Below, piece by piece: positions 8,188-17,112 of a stretch of DNA of 64,000 nucleotides; the first letter of the stretch is position 1; each line of letters begins with the position of its first letter. Source of the stretch: Actinophytocola sp036378875 (GTDB lineage: Bacteria; Actinomycetota; Actinomycetes; Mycobacteriales; Pseudonocardiaceae); assembly GCF_036378875.1 (NCBI RefSeq), contig NZ_DASUVO010000093.1:1-64000 (forward strand), read 5' to 3'. The position numbers and the translations under genes were made by a program. Below the pieces are notes generated by a model. The model did not search any database, had not been told where the DNA came from, and saw only the letters and a program-made list of their open reading frames with translations.

Positions 8188-9741
8188 ATGGAGTTCGGTG
8201 TCGTCAGCCCGCCCGACGAGGCCGTGCGGCAGGCCGCAGAAGAACGGCACGCGCGACTGACGAAGCCACGCGGGTCGCTCGGCCGGCTGGAGGAGCTGGG
8301 CACGTGGCTCGCCGCGTGCCAGGGCCAGTGCCCGCCCCGCCCGCTGAGCCGCCCGAGGGTGATCGTGTTCGCGGGTGACCACGGGGTCGCCGCGAAGGGC
8401 GTGTCGGCGTACCCGAGCGAGGTCACCGCGCAGATGGTGGCGAACTTCCAGGCGGGCGGCGCGGCCATCAACGTGCTGGCGGGGGTCGCTGGCGCGACGG
8501 TCCGCGTGGTGGACATGTCGGTGGCCGTGGACACGGCGGCCGGCACCCACAAGGTCCGCCGGTCGAGCGGCGCGATCGACCACGAGGACGCACTGTCCGA
8601 AGAGGAGGTCGAAGCGGCACTGGCCGCGGGCCGCGCGATCGCCGACGAGGAGGTCGACGCGGGCGCGGACCTGCTGGTGGCCGGCGACATGGGCATCGGC
8701 AACACCACCCCCGCTGCGGTCCTGGTCGCCGCGATCACCGGCACGGAACCGGTGGCGGTGGTCGGCCGCGGCACCGGCATCGACGACCAGACGTGGATGC
8801 GCAAAACCGCCGCGATCCGCGACGCGCTGCGGCGTGCCAAGCCGGTGACCGCGGACCCGGTGGCGCTGCTCCGCACCGCCGCGGGCGCCGACATCGCGGC
8901 CATGGCGGCCTTCCTGGCACAGGCAGCGATCCGCCGTACCCCGGTGGTGCTGGACGGCGTCGTCTCGGGCGCGGCCGCACTCCTGGCGGAGGAACTGGCC
9001 CCGGGCGCACGAGCGTGGTGGGTGGCGGGCCACCGCTCCACCGAGCCGTCACACACCCTGGTGCTGGAACAACTGGACCTGAAACCACTGCTGGAAATGA
9101 ACATGCGCCTTGGCGAAGGCTCGGGCGCCACGGCCGCGATCCCCCTCCTGACGATGGCCGTCCGGGTACTGACCGACATGGCCACGTTCGAGGACGCGGG
9201 AGTGAGCGGCCCAGCAGAGGACGCCGCGACACCCGCCGAAGCGGACGCCGCGCCGAGTCCGGAGAACAGCGCGGACCCCACCCAGGAGACGGCGCCGTTG
9301 ACAACCGACGCGCGACCCACCACCGAACCGGACACGACCCCCGTCCCAGCCTCCGACGCGACGCCGACGAGCGCGCAGCCAAACGGCAACCTGGACGCAG
9401 GGCTGCCTGCCAACGCACCAACCGCGACCGGCACCGAAGGCTTCACGGAAACCGCACCGCGAGCCAACGACGAACCGGGCAACCCCGCCACCACCTCCTC
9501 ACTAACCACCAACCCGGCCACGACGGACACCGAAAGCCCCGAAAGCGCCTCGCAACCCCACACTGAGCCAGGCACGTCTTCCTCACCGCCCGCTGACACA
9601 ACGCCAGCGACCGGCGACGAACCGGGCGACCCCGGGGCCACCAAATCTCCCAACCACCCGGCCGCCACCCCCGCCCCACCGGCGAGCACCGAACCAGGCA
9701 GCGCCTCCCCACCAGCTTCTGACGTCACCGACCGCGACTGA
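8188..9741 (+). CDS. cobT: Nicotinate-nucleotide:dimethylbenzimidazole phosphoribosyltransferase with long disordered tail
   Basis: CobT makes alpha-ribazole phosphate from dimethylbenzimidazole and nicotinate mononucleotide for the lower ligand of cobalamin. The ATG at 8188 follows TGGAGGG at a good distance. Residues 1-340 form a complete CobT domain, with FAGDHGVAAKGVSAYP, GDMGIGNTTPAA and the catalytic glutamate E310 in MRLGEGSGA. Residues 341-517 are an unusual extension rich in Pro, Thr, Ser, Ala, Glu and Asp with no predicted fold. Usual CobT proteins are about 350 residues. Its stop shares a base with the cobS start (TGATG). The tail is real frame, not an artefact of a missed stop, because the only downstream in-frame stop abuts cobS. 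Confidence 0.9.
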   Translation: MEFGVVSPPDEAVRQAAEERHARLTKPRGSLGRLEELGTWLAACQGQCPPRPLSRPRVIVFAGDHGVAAKGVSAYPSEVTAQMVANFQAGGAAINVLAGVAGATVRVVDMSVAVDTAAGTHKVRRSSGAIDHEDALSEEEVEAALAAGRAIADEEVDAGADLLVAGDMGIGNTTPAAVLVAAITGTEPVAVVGRGTGIDDQTWMRKTAAIRDALRRAKPVTADPVALLRTAAGADIAAMAAFLAQAAIRRTPVVLDGVVSGAAALLAEELAPGARAWWVAGHRSTEPSHTLVLEQLDLKPLLEMNMRLGEGSGATAAIPLLTMAVRVLTDMATFEDAGVSGPAEDAATPAEADAAPSPENSADPTQETAPLTTDARPTTEPDTTPVPASDATPTSAQPNGNLDAGLPANAPTATGTEGFTETAPRANDEPGNPATTSSLTTNPATTDTESPESASQPHTEPGTSSSPPADTTPATGDEPGDPGATKSPNHPAATPAPPASTEPGSASPPASDVTDRD

Positions 9742-10460
9742 TGTTCGCCGGGGTGCGGCTCGCCTTCTCCTGGCTCACCGTGCTTCCGGTGGGGGTTGGC
9801 CGGGTGGATCGCGCTCTCGCGGGGGCGGCCATCTCGGCCGCGCCGGTCGTCGGGTTCGTTCTCGGGGCGGCCGCAGCCGGGCTGCTGCTCCTGCTCGATC
9901 TGCTCGGGATCGGCGGGCTGCTCGCCGGTTTCCTCGTCGTCGGGTTTCTCGCGCTCGTCACGCGGGGGATGCACCTCGACGGGCTCGCCGACACCGCGGA
10001 CGGGCTCGGCTCCTACAAGGATGCCGACCGGGCGCTCGCCATCATGCGCGACGGGCCGGTCGGGCCGTTCGGGGTCGTCGCCCTCGTGCTCGTGCTCGGG
10101 ACGCAGGCCGCCGCGATCGACGGCTGGTTCTCACTCGTTCTCGCCGTCACCACAGGGCGGGTCGCGTTCGTCCTGTGCTGCCGGCACGGCACGAAGGCAG
10201 CGCGAAGCGAAGGGCTGGGCGCGCTCGTCGCGGGCAGCCAGCCCCTCGCCACGCCGATCCTGTGGCTGGTCGCGCTGCTACTCATCTCGCCGCTCGCGGA
10301 CCTCGGCCATCCATACCGGGGCCCGGTGGCGATCGTCGTCGCCACCGGGCTTGTCCTACTACTGAGCCAGCACACGGGGCGACGCCTGGGCGGCATCACC
10401 GGTGATGTGCTGGGCGCCGCCTGCGAGATCGCCACGACGGCCGTCCTGGTGATCAGTTGA
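9741..10460 (+). CDS. cobS: Cobalamin synthase (adenosylcobinamide-GDP ribazoletransferase)
   Basis: 239-residue polytopic membrane enzyme that joins adenosylcobinamide-GDP and alpha-ribazole to complete the nucleotide loop. The family signature GMHLDGLADTADGLGS (about residues 77-92) carries the metal-binding acidic residues, followed by DRALAIMRDGPVGPFG. Six or so hydrophobic segments follow. Its ATG overlaps the cobT stop, indicating translational coupling. Counterpart of Rv2208. Confidence 0.92.
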   Translation: MFAGVRLAFSWLTVLPVGVGRVDRALAGAAISAAPVVGFVLGAAAAGLLLLLDLLGIGGLLAGFLVVGFLALVTRGMHLDGLADTADGLGSYKDADRALAIMRDGPVGPFGVVALVLVLGTQAAAIDGWFSLVLAVTTGRVAFVLCCRHGTKAARSEGLGALVAGSQPLATPILWLVALLLISPLADLGHPYRGPVAIVVATGLVLLLSQHTGRRLGGITGDVLGAACEIATTAVLVIS

Positions 10461-10462
10461 CC

Positions 10463-10522
10463 GGATCGCTCCGCAAGCTCGGCTCAGGAGAATGGATCGC
10501 TCCGCAAGCTCCGCTCAGGAGA
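10463..10522. repeat. Tandem pair of a 29-bp extragenic repeat
   Basis: Two copies of a 29-bp unit beginning GGATCGCTCCGCAAGCTC lie at 10463-10491 and 10494-10522 (period 31 bp, one mismatch). The second copy overlaps the last codons and stop of ilvE. A diverged third copy occurs at 49990-50012, again at the 3' end of a minus-strand gene. It sits between the convergent ends of cobS and ilvE. Confidence 0.7.
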
Positions 10523-11609
10523 GCCTGGTCAACCACCCGTGTCTGTCCGGTGCGGTGCCGCGCTGGATGGCGGTCAGCGCGTCCCGCAGCCGCATCGACA
10601 CCTCGCCGGAGCGGCCGCCGTTGATGGTGAACGAGCCACCCGCGTGCTTCACCGACCCGACGGGCGTGATCACCGCCGCCGTGCCGCACGCGAAGACCTC
10701 GGTCAGCTCACCGGACTCGACCTTCTTCTCCCACTCCTCGGTGGAGATCCGGCGCTCCTCGACCGCGTAGCCCAGTTCGCTGGCCAGCGAAAGGATCGAG
10801 CTCCGGGTGATGCCGGCCAGCAGCGTCCCGGTCAGCTCCGGGGTGACCACTCTGGCGTCGGCGCCCGAGCCGAAGACGAAGAACAGGTTCATCCCGCCCA
10901 TCTCCTCGACCCACCGGCGCTCGATCGCGTCCAGCCACACCACCTGGTCGCAGCCCTGCTCGGCCGCCTGCGCCTGCGCGATCAGTGACGCCGCGTAGTT
11001 GCCGCTGAACTTGGCGGCGCCGGTGCCGCCGGGTGCGGCACGCACGTACTCGGTCGACAGCCAGACGCTCACCGGCTTGATCCCGCTCGCGAAGTACGAG
11101 CCGGCCGGCGAGGCGATCAGCAGGTACAGGTACTCGGCGGAGGGCCGCACCCCCAGACCCACCTCGGTCGCGATCATGTAGGGCCGCAGGTACAGCGACT
11201 CCTCGTCCTCGGTCGGCACCCACCGGCCGTCAACGGCGATCAGTTCGCGCAGCGAGCCGAGGAACAGCTCGTCCGGGACGGCCGGCATCGCGAGCCGGTG
11301 CGCGGACTTGCGGAACCGTGCCGCGTTCGCCTCGGGGCGGAACGCCTGGATGGAGCCGTCGGCATGGCGGTACGCCTTGAGTCCTTCGAAGATCGCCTGG
11401 CCGTAGTGCAGCACCATGGCCGCGGGGTCCAACGCGATCGGGCGGTACGGTTCGACCGTCGCCCCGTGCCAACCGTCAGCTCGGGTCCAGCGTGCGGTCA
11501 CCATGTGGTCGGTGAAATGCACCCCGAAACCCGGGTTGGCCAACACTTCCGCGATCCGTTCCGGGGTCGCCGGCGCCGGATGGGGAGTCCTGGTGAATGA
11601 CTGGGTCAT
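10515..11609 (-). CDS. ilvE: Branched-chain amino acid aminotransferase
   Basis: 364-residue PLP enzyme, fold type IV, that interconverts Leu, Ile and Val with their 2-oxo acids. The Schiff-base lysine is in GGTGAAKFSGNYAAS, and other family blocks are HYGQAIFEGLKAYRH, SLYLRPYMIATEVGLGV and EEMGGMNLFFVFG. Length fits the actinobacterial IlvE (Rv2210c). It is monocistronic, convergent with cobS. Its 3' end runs into the extragenic repeat, so the final residues may be repeat-derived. Confidence 0.93.
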   Translation of the reverse strand: MTQSFTRTPHPAPATPERIAEVLANPGFGVHFTDHMVTARWTRADGWHGATVEPYRPIALDPAAMVLHYGQAIFEGLKAYRHADGSIQAFRPEANAARFRKSAHRLAMPAVPDELFLGSLRELIAVDGRWVPTEDEESLYLRPYMIATEVGLGVRPSAEYLYLLIASPAGSYFASGIKPVSVWLSTEYVRAAPGGTGAAKFSGNYAASLIAQAQAAEQGCDQVVWLDAIERRWVEEMGGMNLFFVFGSGADARVVTPELTGTLLAGITRSSILSLASELGYAVEERRISTEEWEKKVESGELTEVFACGTAAVITPVGSVKHAGGSFTINGGRSGEVSMRLRDALTAIQRGTAPDRHGWLTRLS

Positions 11610-11672
11610 GTGAGCACCGTAACTCTCCTCGGGCCGTTCAGAGAATCGGCAGTTCGACTGTTTGACGTCCTA

Positions 11673-12596
11673 CTATGCCCGATTCCTTCGCGCGACCAGC
11701 ACGCGGATTACCGCTTCACCCAGTAGAAGCACGGCCGCGACGGCCAGTGTGTACTCGGGGTCGAGCAACAACGCGCCGAGCGCGGCGACCCCGGCCGCGA
11801 ACGCGACGACGCGCGCCGGCCGGACGGGCGCGAGGTCACGGATGTCGCCGAGCACGCCGCGAAGCGCGAACACGCACGCCACGGTCACCCCGATGGCGAG
11901 CAGCCCCTCGATCCCGGCCGCGTCCGCCGCCGCGAGCGCGTCCCGCAGCGGCGCCGGCGACAGCGCGAGCCGCTCCCCGCCGAGCTGCCACAGCACCGCG
12001 ACGGTCGTCGTCATGGTCATCACGAGCACGACCCCGGCGACCGCGACCCCCTCGCGCCGGCCCACGACCGGCGACCCGGCGAAGCACACGTACAGCAGTA
12101 CCGCCGCCGGCAGCAGCCCGAGCGGCTCGTCGGTGCCTGGCGCGTCCACCGGTGGGGCCACGGCCAGCTCGACCGGCGTGATCGCGAAGCACGCCACCAC
12201 GACCACGACGAGCACGCCGACCACGACCACAGCGGCGACCCGGTCCACCACTCCGGGCAGCGGCGGCGCCAGCAGCACGACGGCCGCGACCACGACGACG
12301 AACGCGACGGCGCCGACCTCCGAGCCGCCGAGCACGTACCGGCTGAAGGCGGAAGCGGCCGCGGCGGCGGCGGCAATCCTTCCCAGTATTCCCACTACCA
12401 CCGCCGACCCGTCCACCGAAGCGTCCTGAGTAGACAGTGCGAAGAGGATCGAGAGGGCCGCGGCGAGCGCCATCCCGGCCACCAGCCACCAGCCCGCGAG
12501 CGCGGCGGCAGGCGTCAGACCAAGGAAAAGTCCGGCGCCCAACCTCGACACGACCCCACGTGCGACGCGGTCGGCGGTAGATATCGGTTGGGTCAC
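11673..12596 (-). CDS. Polytopic membrane protein, APC-like
   Basis: About 307 residues from GTG 12596 (GTG 12605 is an alternative; neither has a clear ribosome-binding site). Nearly the whole chain is hydrophobic Ala/Val/Leu-rich segments, around nine or ten helices. The N-terminal GAGLFLGLTPAAALAGWWL resembles the first helices of amino-acid permeases of the APC superfamily, but it is shorter than a full 12-helix permease. No substrate can be proposed. It is divergent from pepA, with about 100 bp between starts. Confidence 0.65.
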   Translation of the reverse strand: MTQPISTADRVARGVVSRLGAGLFLGLTPAAALAGWWLVAGMALAAALSILFALSTQDASVDGSAVVVGILGRIAAAAAAASAFSRYVLGGSEVGAVAFVVVVAAVVLLAPPLPGVVDRVAAVVVVGVLVVVVVACFAITPVELAVAPPVDAPGTDEPLGLLPAAVLLYVCFAGSPVVGRREGVAVAGVVLVMTMTTTVAVLWQLGGERLALSPAPLRDALAAADAAGIEGLLAIGVTVACVFALRGVLGDIRDLAPVRPARVVAFAAGVAALGALLLDPEYTLAVAAVLLLGEAVIRVLVARRNRA

Positions 12597-12696
12597 GACG
12601 CACACGGTGTCAGACCGAGCGGACCCACCTGACGGTGGGCAGCCCAGAAACAAGTAGTTAGCATGCGTCAACAACTCGAACCGACAGGAGCTTTCG

Positions 12697-14190
12697 TTGA
12701 CCGCGCCCAAGCTGTCACTGACCACCACCACGGCTGACGAGGCCACCGCGGACGCGGTGATCATCGGAACCGTGCAGGACAGTGCGGGCGTCGCGCTGGC
12801 GCCGGGGAGCGAGCGGGTCGACGCCGCGTTCGGCGGCGACCTCGCCGAGATCCTGCGCACCGTCGGAGCCACCGGCAAACAGGACGAGATCGTGAAGCTC
12901 CCGGGCATGGGGCGGATCCCGGCCGGGCTCGTGGTCGCCGCAGGACTCGGCAGGTCCAATGGCGACGGGCCGACCGCGGAACAGGTGCGCCGCGCCTCGG
13001 GTGCCGCGGCCCGCGCGCTCACCGGCACCAGGCGCGCCGTCACCACCCTGTCCACTGTGGACCTGCACGCCGCCGTGGAGGGCACGCTGCTCGGCGCGTA
13101 CCGGTTCACCGAGTACCGCTCGGACAAGGGTGACGCGCCGGTCGAGCGGGTGGACGTCGTGGCACCGGAGGCCGGGGCCGCCAAGGAGCACCGCGCCACG
13201 CTCAAGGCAGCGACCGCCATCGCGGAGGCCGTGCGCACCGCCCGTGACTTCATCAACACGCCGCCCAACGACCTGTACCCGGCGACCTTCGCGGACCGCG
13301 CGGCCGCGCTCGTGAAGGACGCCGGACTGTCGGTCGAGATCCTCGACGAGAAGGCGCTGCGCAAGGGCGGCTACGGAGGCCTGCTCGGTGTCGGTTCCGG
13401 CTCGGCGCGGCCGCCGCGCCTCGTGCGGATCTCCTACCAGGGCCCGAAGGCACGCAAGAAGATCGCGCTCGTCGGCAAGGGCATCACGTTCGACACCGGC
13501 GGTATCTCGATCAAGCCGGCGGCCTCCATGGACGAGATGTCCTCGGACATGTCCGGCGCCGCGGCGGTCGTGGCGCTGATGGTGCTCGCCGCGAAGCTCA
13601 AGTACCCGCTGGAGATCGTCGCGACCGTGCCGATGGCGGAGAACATGCCGGGCGGCTCGGCGTACCGGCCGGGTGACGTGCTGACCATCTACGGCGGCAA
13701 GACGGTCGAGGTGCTGAACACCGACGCGGAGGGCCGGCTGATCCTCGCCGACGCGTTCGTGCGGGCATGCGAGGACGGGCCGGACTATCTGATCAACGTG
13801 GCGACGCTGACCGGCGCGCAGATGGTCGCGCTCGGCCGCCGCACCGCGGGCCTCCTGGGCTCCGACGACCTCCGCGACCGGGCCGCGGCGCACGCCAAGG
13901 CCACCGGCGAGGGCGGCTGGCCGATGCCGATGCCGGAGGAGCTGCGCGGCGACCTCGAATCGAAGCTCGCCGACCTCGCGAACGTCACCGGCCACCGGTG
14001 GGGCGGCATGCTCGCCGCGGGCATCTTCCTGCGGGAGTTCGTCGCCGAGGGCGTGCCGTGGGTGCACTTCGACATCGCCGGCCCGGCCTTCAACGCCGGC
14101 GGCCCATGGGGCTACACCGCGAAGGGCGGCACGGGAGTCCCGGTACGCACGATCGCCGCACTGCTGGCGGACATCGCCGACAACGGCTGA
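12697..14190 (+). CDS. pepA: Leucyl aminopeptidase, M17 family
   Basis: 497-residue cytosolic metallo-aminopeptidase that removes N-terminal residues from peptides and usually assembles as a hexamer. The M17 signature NTDAEGRL is present, together with the metal-ligand blocks KGITFDTGGISIKP and MDEMSSDMSGAAAV. The start is TTG with AGGAG at 12686-12690, six bases upstream. This is the counterpart of mycobacterial PepB (Rv2213). A hairpin terminator follows 17 bp after the stop. Confidence 0.93.
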   Translation: MTAPKLSLTTTTADEATADAVIIGTVQDSAGVALAPGSERVDAAFGGDLAEILRTVGATGKQDEIVKLPGMGRIPAGLVVAAGLGRSNGDGPTAEQVRRASGAAARALTGTRRAVTTLSTVDLHAAVEGTLLGAYRFTEYRSDKGDAPVERVDVVAPEAGAAKEHRATLKAATAIAEAVRTARDFINTPPNDLYPATFADRAAALVKDAGLSVEILDEKALRKGGYGGLLGVGSGSARPPRLVRISYQGPKARKKIALVGKGITFDTGGISIKPAASMDEMSSDMSGAAAVVALMVLAAKLKYPLEIVATVPMAENMPGGSAYRPGDVLTIYGGKTVEVLNTDAEGRLILADAFVRACEDGPDYLINVATLTGAQMVALGRRTAGLLGSDDLRDRAAAHAKATGEGGWPMPMPEELRGDLESKLADLANVTGHRWGGMLAAGIFLREFVAEGVPWVHFDIAGPAFNAGGPWGYTAKGGTGVPVRTIAALLADIADNG

Positions 14191-14206
14191 CGGGCGCTCC
14201 TGGATG

Positions 14207-14226
14207 TCCTGAAGGCAACTTCAGGA
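14207..14226 (+). terminator. Hairpin after pepA
   Basis: Perfect 8-bp arms TCCTGAAG (14207-14214) and CTTCAGGA (14219-14226) with a GCAA loop lie just downstream of the pepA stop. The right arm is also the outer part of the longer inverted-repeat element that follows, so it may be part of that element rather than a dedicated terminator. Confidence 0.55.
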
Positions 14227-14496
14227 CTTTCGGCCTCGATCCACCGATGATCTTGTCGGGTGTCGCACCTTGCGAGAGTTGTGGGCCTGGTCAGGCGCTT
14301 CGCGGGCGTCGGGCACTGCGCGCGCACCCGCGGTGTCCCGAAAGACGCGTTCGGGACACCGCCTATCTCTCCAAAGACCCGCTGATGACGTTCAACGACC
14401 CGAAAGCGTCTTTCAAGACAGCGCCGTGGCCCGCCGGATCCACAGAACCGCGCGGGCAGCATGATCATCGGTGGATCTGGGTTCAGCATCCTGAAG
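14219..14496. repeat. Inverted-repeat element with internal hairpin
   Basis: Terminal inverted repeats lie at 14219-14252 and 14463-14496: each has an 8-bp outer block (CTTCAGGA), an 11-base divergent spacer and a 15-bp inner block (GATCCACCGATGATC), identical in reverse complement. Between them, at 14330-14362, is a perfect 13-bp hairpin (arms starting GCGGTGTCCCG, 7-base loop). No convincing gene lies inside. The layout resembles a small non-coding mobile or structural element inserted between pepA and the cupin gene; its right end overlaps a possible upstream start of that gene. Confidence 0.55.
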
Positions 14497-14538
14497 GGCA
14501 CCGTCGGGACGTCGGCCACCGCTGCGACACTGGCCACC

Positions 14539-14874
14539 ATGAAAGCCGAGCACGAGTTCTTCGCGGTCGACCAGGTGCCGTGGCGGGTCGATGCCAACGC
14601 GTCGACGGTGGATGAGCGTGTGCTGAGCCGTGGTGAGGACGACGGCAGTCTCACCAGGATCGCCCGCTGGGCGCCGGGCACGGACACGTCCGCCGCCGGC
14701 GTGATCCGGCACGACTATTTCGAGGAGGTCTACCTCCTCGACGGTGAGCTGCACGACCTGACGCTGGGGCGCACGTTCACCGCCGGCCACTACGCCTCCC
14801 GGCCACCGGGCATGCCCCACGGTCCCTACCGCACCGAAACCGGCTGCACGATGCTGGAGATTCGCTATCGTTGA
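14539..14874 (+). CDS. Single-domain cupin protein
   Basis: 111 residues starting at MKAEHEFFAVDQ; an in-frame ATG at 14461 lies inside the inverted-repeat element and is less likely. The middle carries a beta-barrel cupin pattern: HDYFEEVYLLDGEL, then TFTAGHYASRPPGMPHGPY. These give the usual metal-binding positions of the two cupin motifs (H, E and later H). It resembles ChrR-like or small-molecule-binding cupins; substrate unknown. It is convergent with the Hsp70-like gene, with 21 bp between stops. Confidence 0.7.
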   Translation: MKAEHEFFAVDQVPWRVDANASTVDERVLSRGEDDGSLTRIARWAPGTDTSAAGVIRHDYFEEVYLLDGELHDLTLGRTFTAGHYASRPPGMPHGPYRTETGCTMLEIRYR

Positions 14875-14895
14875 TCAACGGCCGGGAAAGGTCTC

Positions 14896-17112
14896 TCAGG
14901 GCACCTGCCACAGGAACGGTCGCTCGTCGGTGCCCGACCAGGCGACCGAGCCGAGCGGCACGCGTGCGGGCACGACGAACACGGCGCAGACCGTGAACCG
15001 TCCGGAGGCCGTGCCGACCGCGCATCCGTTGCGGTCCGACACCAGCCGCGCGGACACCGGCTGCGACCGGTCGTCGCGCAGCAGCAGGCGGCCGGCCAGG
15101 TCCGGCACGGACACCCCGGCCGACGACTCGACGACCGCCCGCACCAACACGGCCCGGTGTCCCGGTCGATCCACGACCTCGGCGTCGACGTACGCGCTCG
15201 GCTTGGCGACCACGTCGATGATCGCCGCGTTCACCACGTTCTCGCCGACCCACAGCGGCCGCACGACGCCCGGGGGCAGGGCCGGGCCGACCACGGGGCC
15301 GCCCGCCTCGGTGGCGCCGTCCCCGTCGAACGGCACCATCGCGCCGACCTGCTCGTCGCCGGAGACCCTGGAGATCACGACCGCGCGGACCGGGGTGCGC
15401 GCCGACACCGCGAAGGCGAGGCACTGGCGCAACTGGTCCCCCGCCTCGAGGGTGGCTGGGGTCTCGGTGGGACACGGCAGCGGCACGTCACGGACCGGGG
15501 CGATCAGCAGCCCGCGGTCGTCGACCACGAAGGTGTCCCGGAGGTAGTACGGGGCCGCGGTCTCCGCCCGTGCCCGGATCGACGAGTCGACGAGCACCCA
15601 CCGCATGCCCTGTGGCGGTCGTCCCGCCCCGGCGTCGACGAGGTCGTCGGTGGCCGGGTCGATCACCTCGCGCACGGTCCAGTCGACGTCGATGGCGCCG
15701 TCGAACACCCGCACCGGCGCACCGAGCTTGCCGGTGAGCAGCCCGTCGCCGGGCCTGCCGTCCCGGACCAGCTCTTCGCCCACCGCGGGTGAGTTCAGCG
15801 CGAACCGCTCGGTGGCCGCGAGCGCGTCGCCGGTGACCGCGTCGGCGGGCCGCAGGACGATGCCGTAGCCGACCGCGATGGCGGCGAACGCCACCGCGAC
15901 GACGAGCGCGACCATGGAACGCGCGCCCGGCGGCGGCTCGGCGTGCCGTCTGCGGCGGCGGGGGCGCGCGTTGGCCCGTGCGGCCGGTTGGGGCGCCGGC
16001 TCGGGCGCCGGGCCCGGGGTGTCCTCATGCGACACCGCGACCGCGCAGGCGCCGAGCGCCACGATGGCCTCCGGCTGCTCGTCCAGCTGGATGTGCGTCG
16101 GGAGGACCTCGGCGAGCTTGCGTCGCAGGAGGGGAATCCGCGCCGACCCGCCGGCGAGCTGCAGTGCGGTCAACTCGTAGGCCTCGACCCCGGACCGGAC
16201 GATCGTGCGCAGCGTGAACGCGGCGACCCGGTCGAGGTCGGCGTGCAGCACGCGCTCCATGTCCTCGCGGGTGAGCATGATCCCGGGCAGCCCGCCCGGC
16301 AGGCGCAGCTCCACCTGCTCGTGGCGGGACAACAGCTCCTTGGCCCGCTGCACCTCCCGCCGGAACGCGACGAGCTCCCGCAGCTGCACGAGGCTGACCC
16401 GGCCCGGCGCGCTCGTGTCGACGAGCCGGTCCGCGAGACCGGGCACCGTGCGCCGCAGGTGGTCGATGATCCGCTGGTCGAGGTCGTCGCCACCGAGGTC
16501 CGGGATGGACGCGTACCCGATCAGGACGATCCCGGTCGTCTCCCGCCGCACCACGGCGACGTCACAGGTGCCGCCGCCGACGTCGAGCACGCCGAGCACG
16601 GCCCCGAGCGGGAACCGGTCCGCGCCGTCCACGCCGACCTGGCCGCGGGTGGCGAACCACACGCCGGCGCCGACGGGTTCGGCGATCGTGCTGATCTGGG
16701 GCGCCAGGTCCTCGGCCGCGGCCAGCAGAGCACCGCGCTCACGCGATCCCCAGCTCGCGGGGTGGGTCAGCACCAGGTGGTCGACGGGCGCACCGGCGAC
16801 GGACGCCGCCGCCCGCACGGCCCGAGCCAGGATGGCGAGCACCACGGTCGGGATCGGCACCACCGTGTTGCCGAGCAGCACCTCACGCTCGGCGATGCGC
16901 GCCTTGGCCCGGCTCTCGAGCCGGGACAGGTCGACGGCGGCCATCTGCAGGGCGTCGTGACCGACGACGAGCGAGTCGTCGCCAGTGAGGAACACCGCGG
17001 ACGGCAGAAACGGCTCACCGTCCACATTGACCACCCTGGGCGGCCCACCGGGCGTGTGCACCACGGTGACGGTGTGCGAACTGCCGAAGTCGACTACAGC
17101 AGTAACGCTCAC
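14896..17112 (-). CDS. Membrane-anchored Hsp70-like protein
   Basis: 738 residues from GTG 17112, which has GAGGA upstream. Residues 1-365 form an actin/Hsp70-type ATPase: VVDFGSSHTVTVV (phosphate 1), LDVGGGTCDVAVV (phosphate 2) and LAGGSARIPLLRRKL (adenosine motif). There is no Hsp70 substrate-binding domain. Instead an Arg/Pro-rich linker leads to one transmembrane segment (about 400-420), then an extracytoplasmic domain of about 310 residues with paired cysteines. Such proteins occur in actinobacteria, sometimes near cell-envelope functions. The specific role here is unknown. Confidence 0.75.
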   Translation of the reverse strand: MSVTAVVDFGSSHTVTVVHTPGGPPRVVNVDGEPFLPSAVFLTGDDSLVVGHDALQMAAVDLSRLESRAKARIAEREVLLGNTVVPIPTVVLAILARAVRAAASVAGAPVDHLVLTHPASWGSRERGALLAAAEDLAPQISTIAEPVGAGVWFATRGQVGVDGADRFPLGAVLGVLDVGGGTCDVAVVRRETTGIVLIGYASIPDLGGDDLDQRIIDHLRRTVPGLADRLVDTSAPGRVSLVQLRELVAFRREVQRAKELLSRHEQVELRLPGGLPGIMLTREDMERVLHADLDRVAAFTLRTIVRSGVEAYELTALQLAGGSARIPLLRRKLAEVLPTHIQLDEQPEAIVALGACAVAVSHEDTPGPAPEPAPQPAARANARPRRRRRHAEPPPGARSMVALVVAVAFAAIAVGYGIVLRPADAVTGDALAATERFALNSPAVGEELVRDGRPGDGLLTGKLGAPVRVFDGAIDVDWTVREVIDPATDDLVDAGAGRPPQGMRWVLVDSSIRARAETAAPYYLRDTFVVDDRGLLIAPVRDVPLPCPTETPATLEAGDQLRQCLAFAVSARTPVRAVVISRVSGDEQVGAMVPFDGDGATEAGGPVVGPALPPGVVRPLWVGENVVNAAIIDVVAKPSAYVDAEVVDRPGHRAVLVRAVVESSAGVSVPDLAGRLLLRDDRSQPVSARLVSDRNGCAVGTASGRFTVCAVFVVPARVPLGSVAWSGTDERPFLWQVP

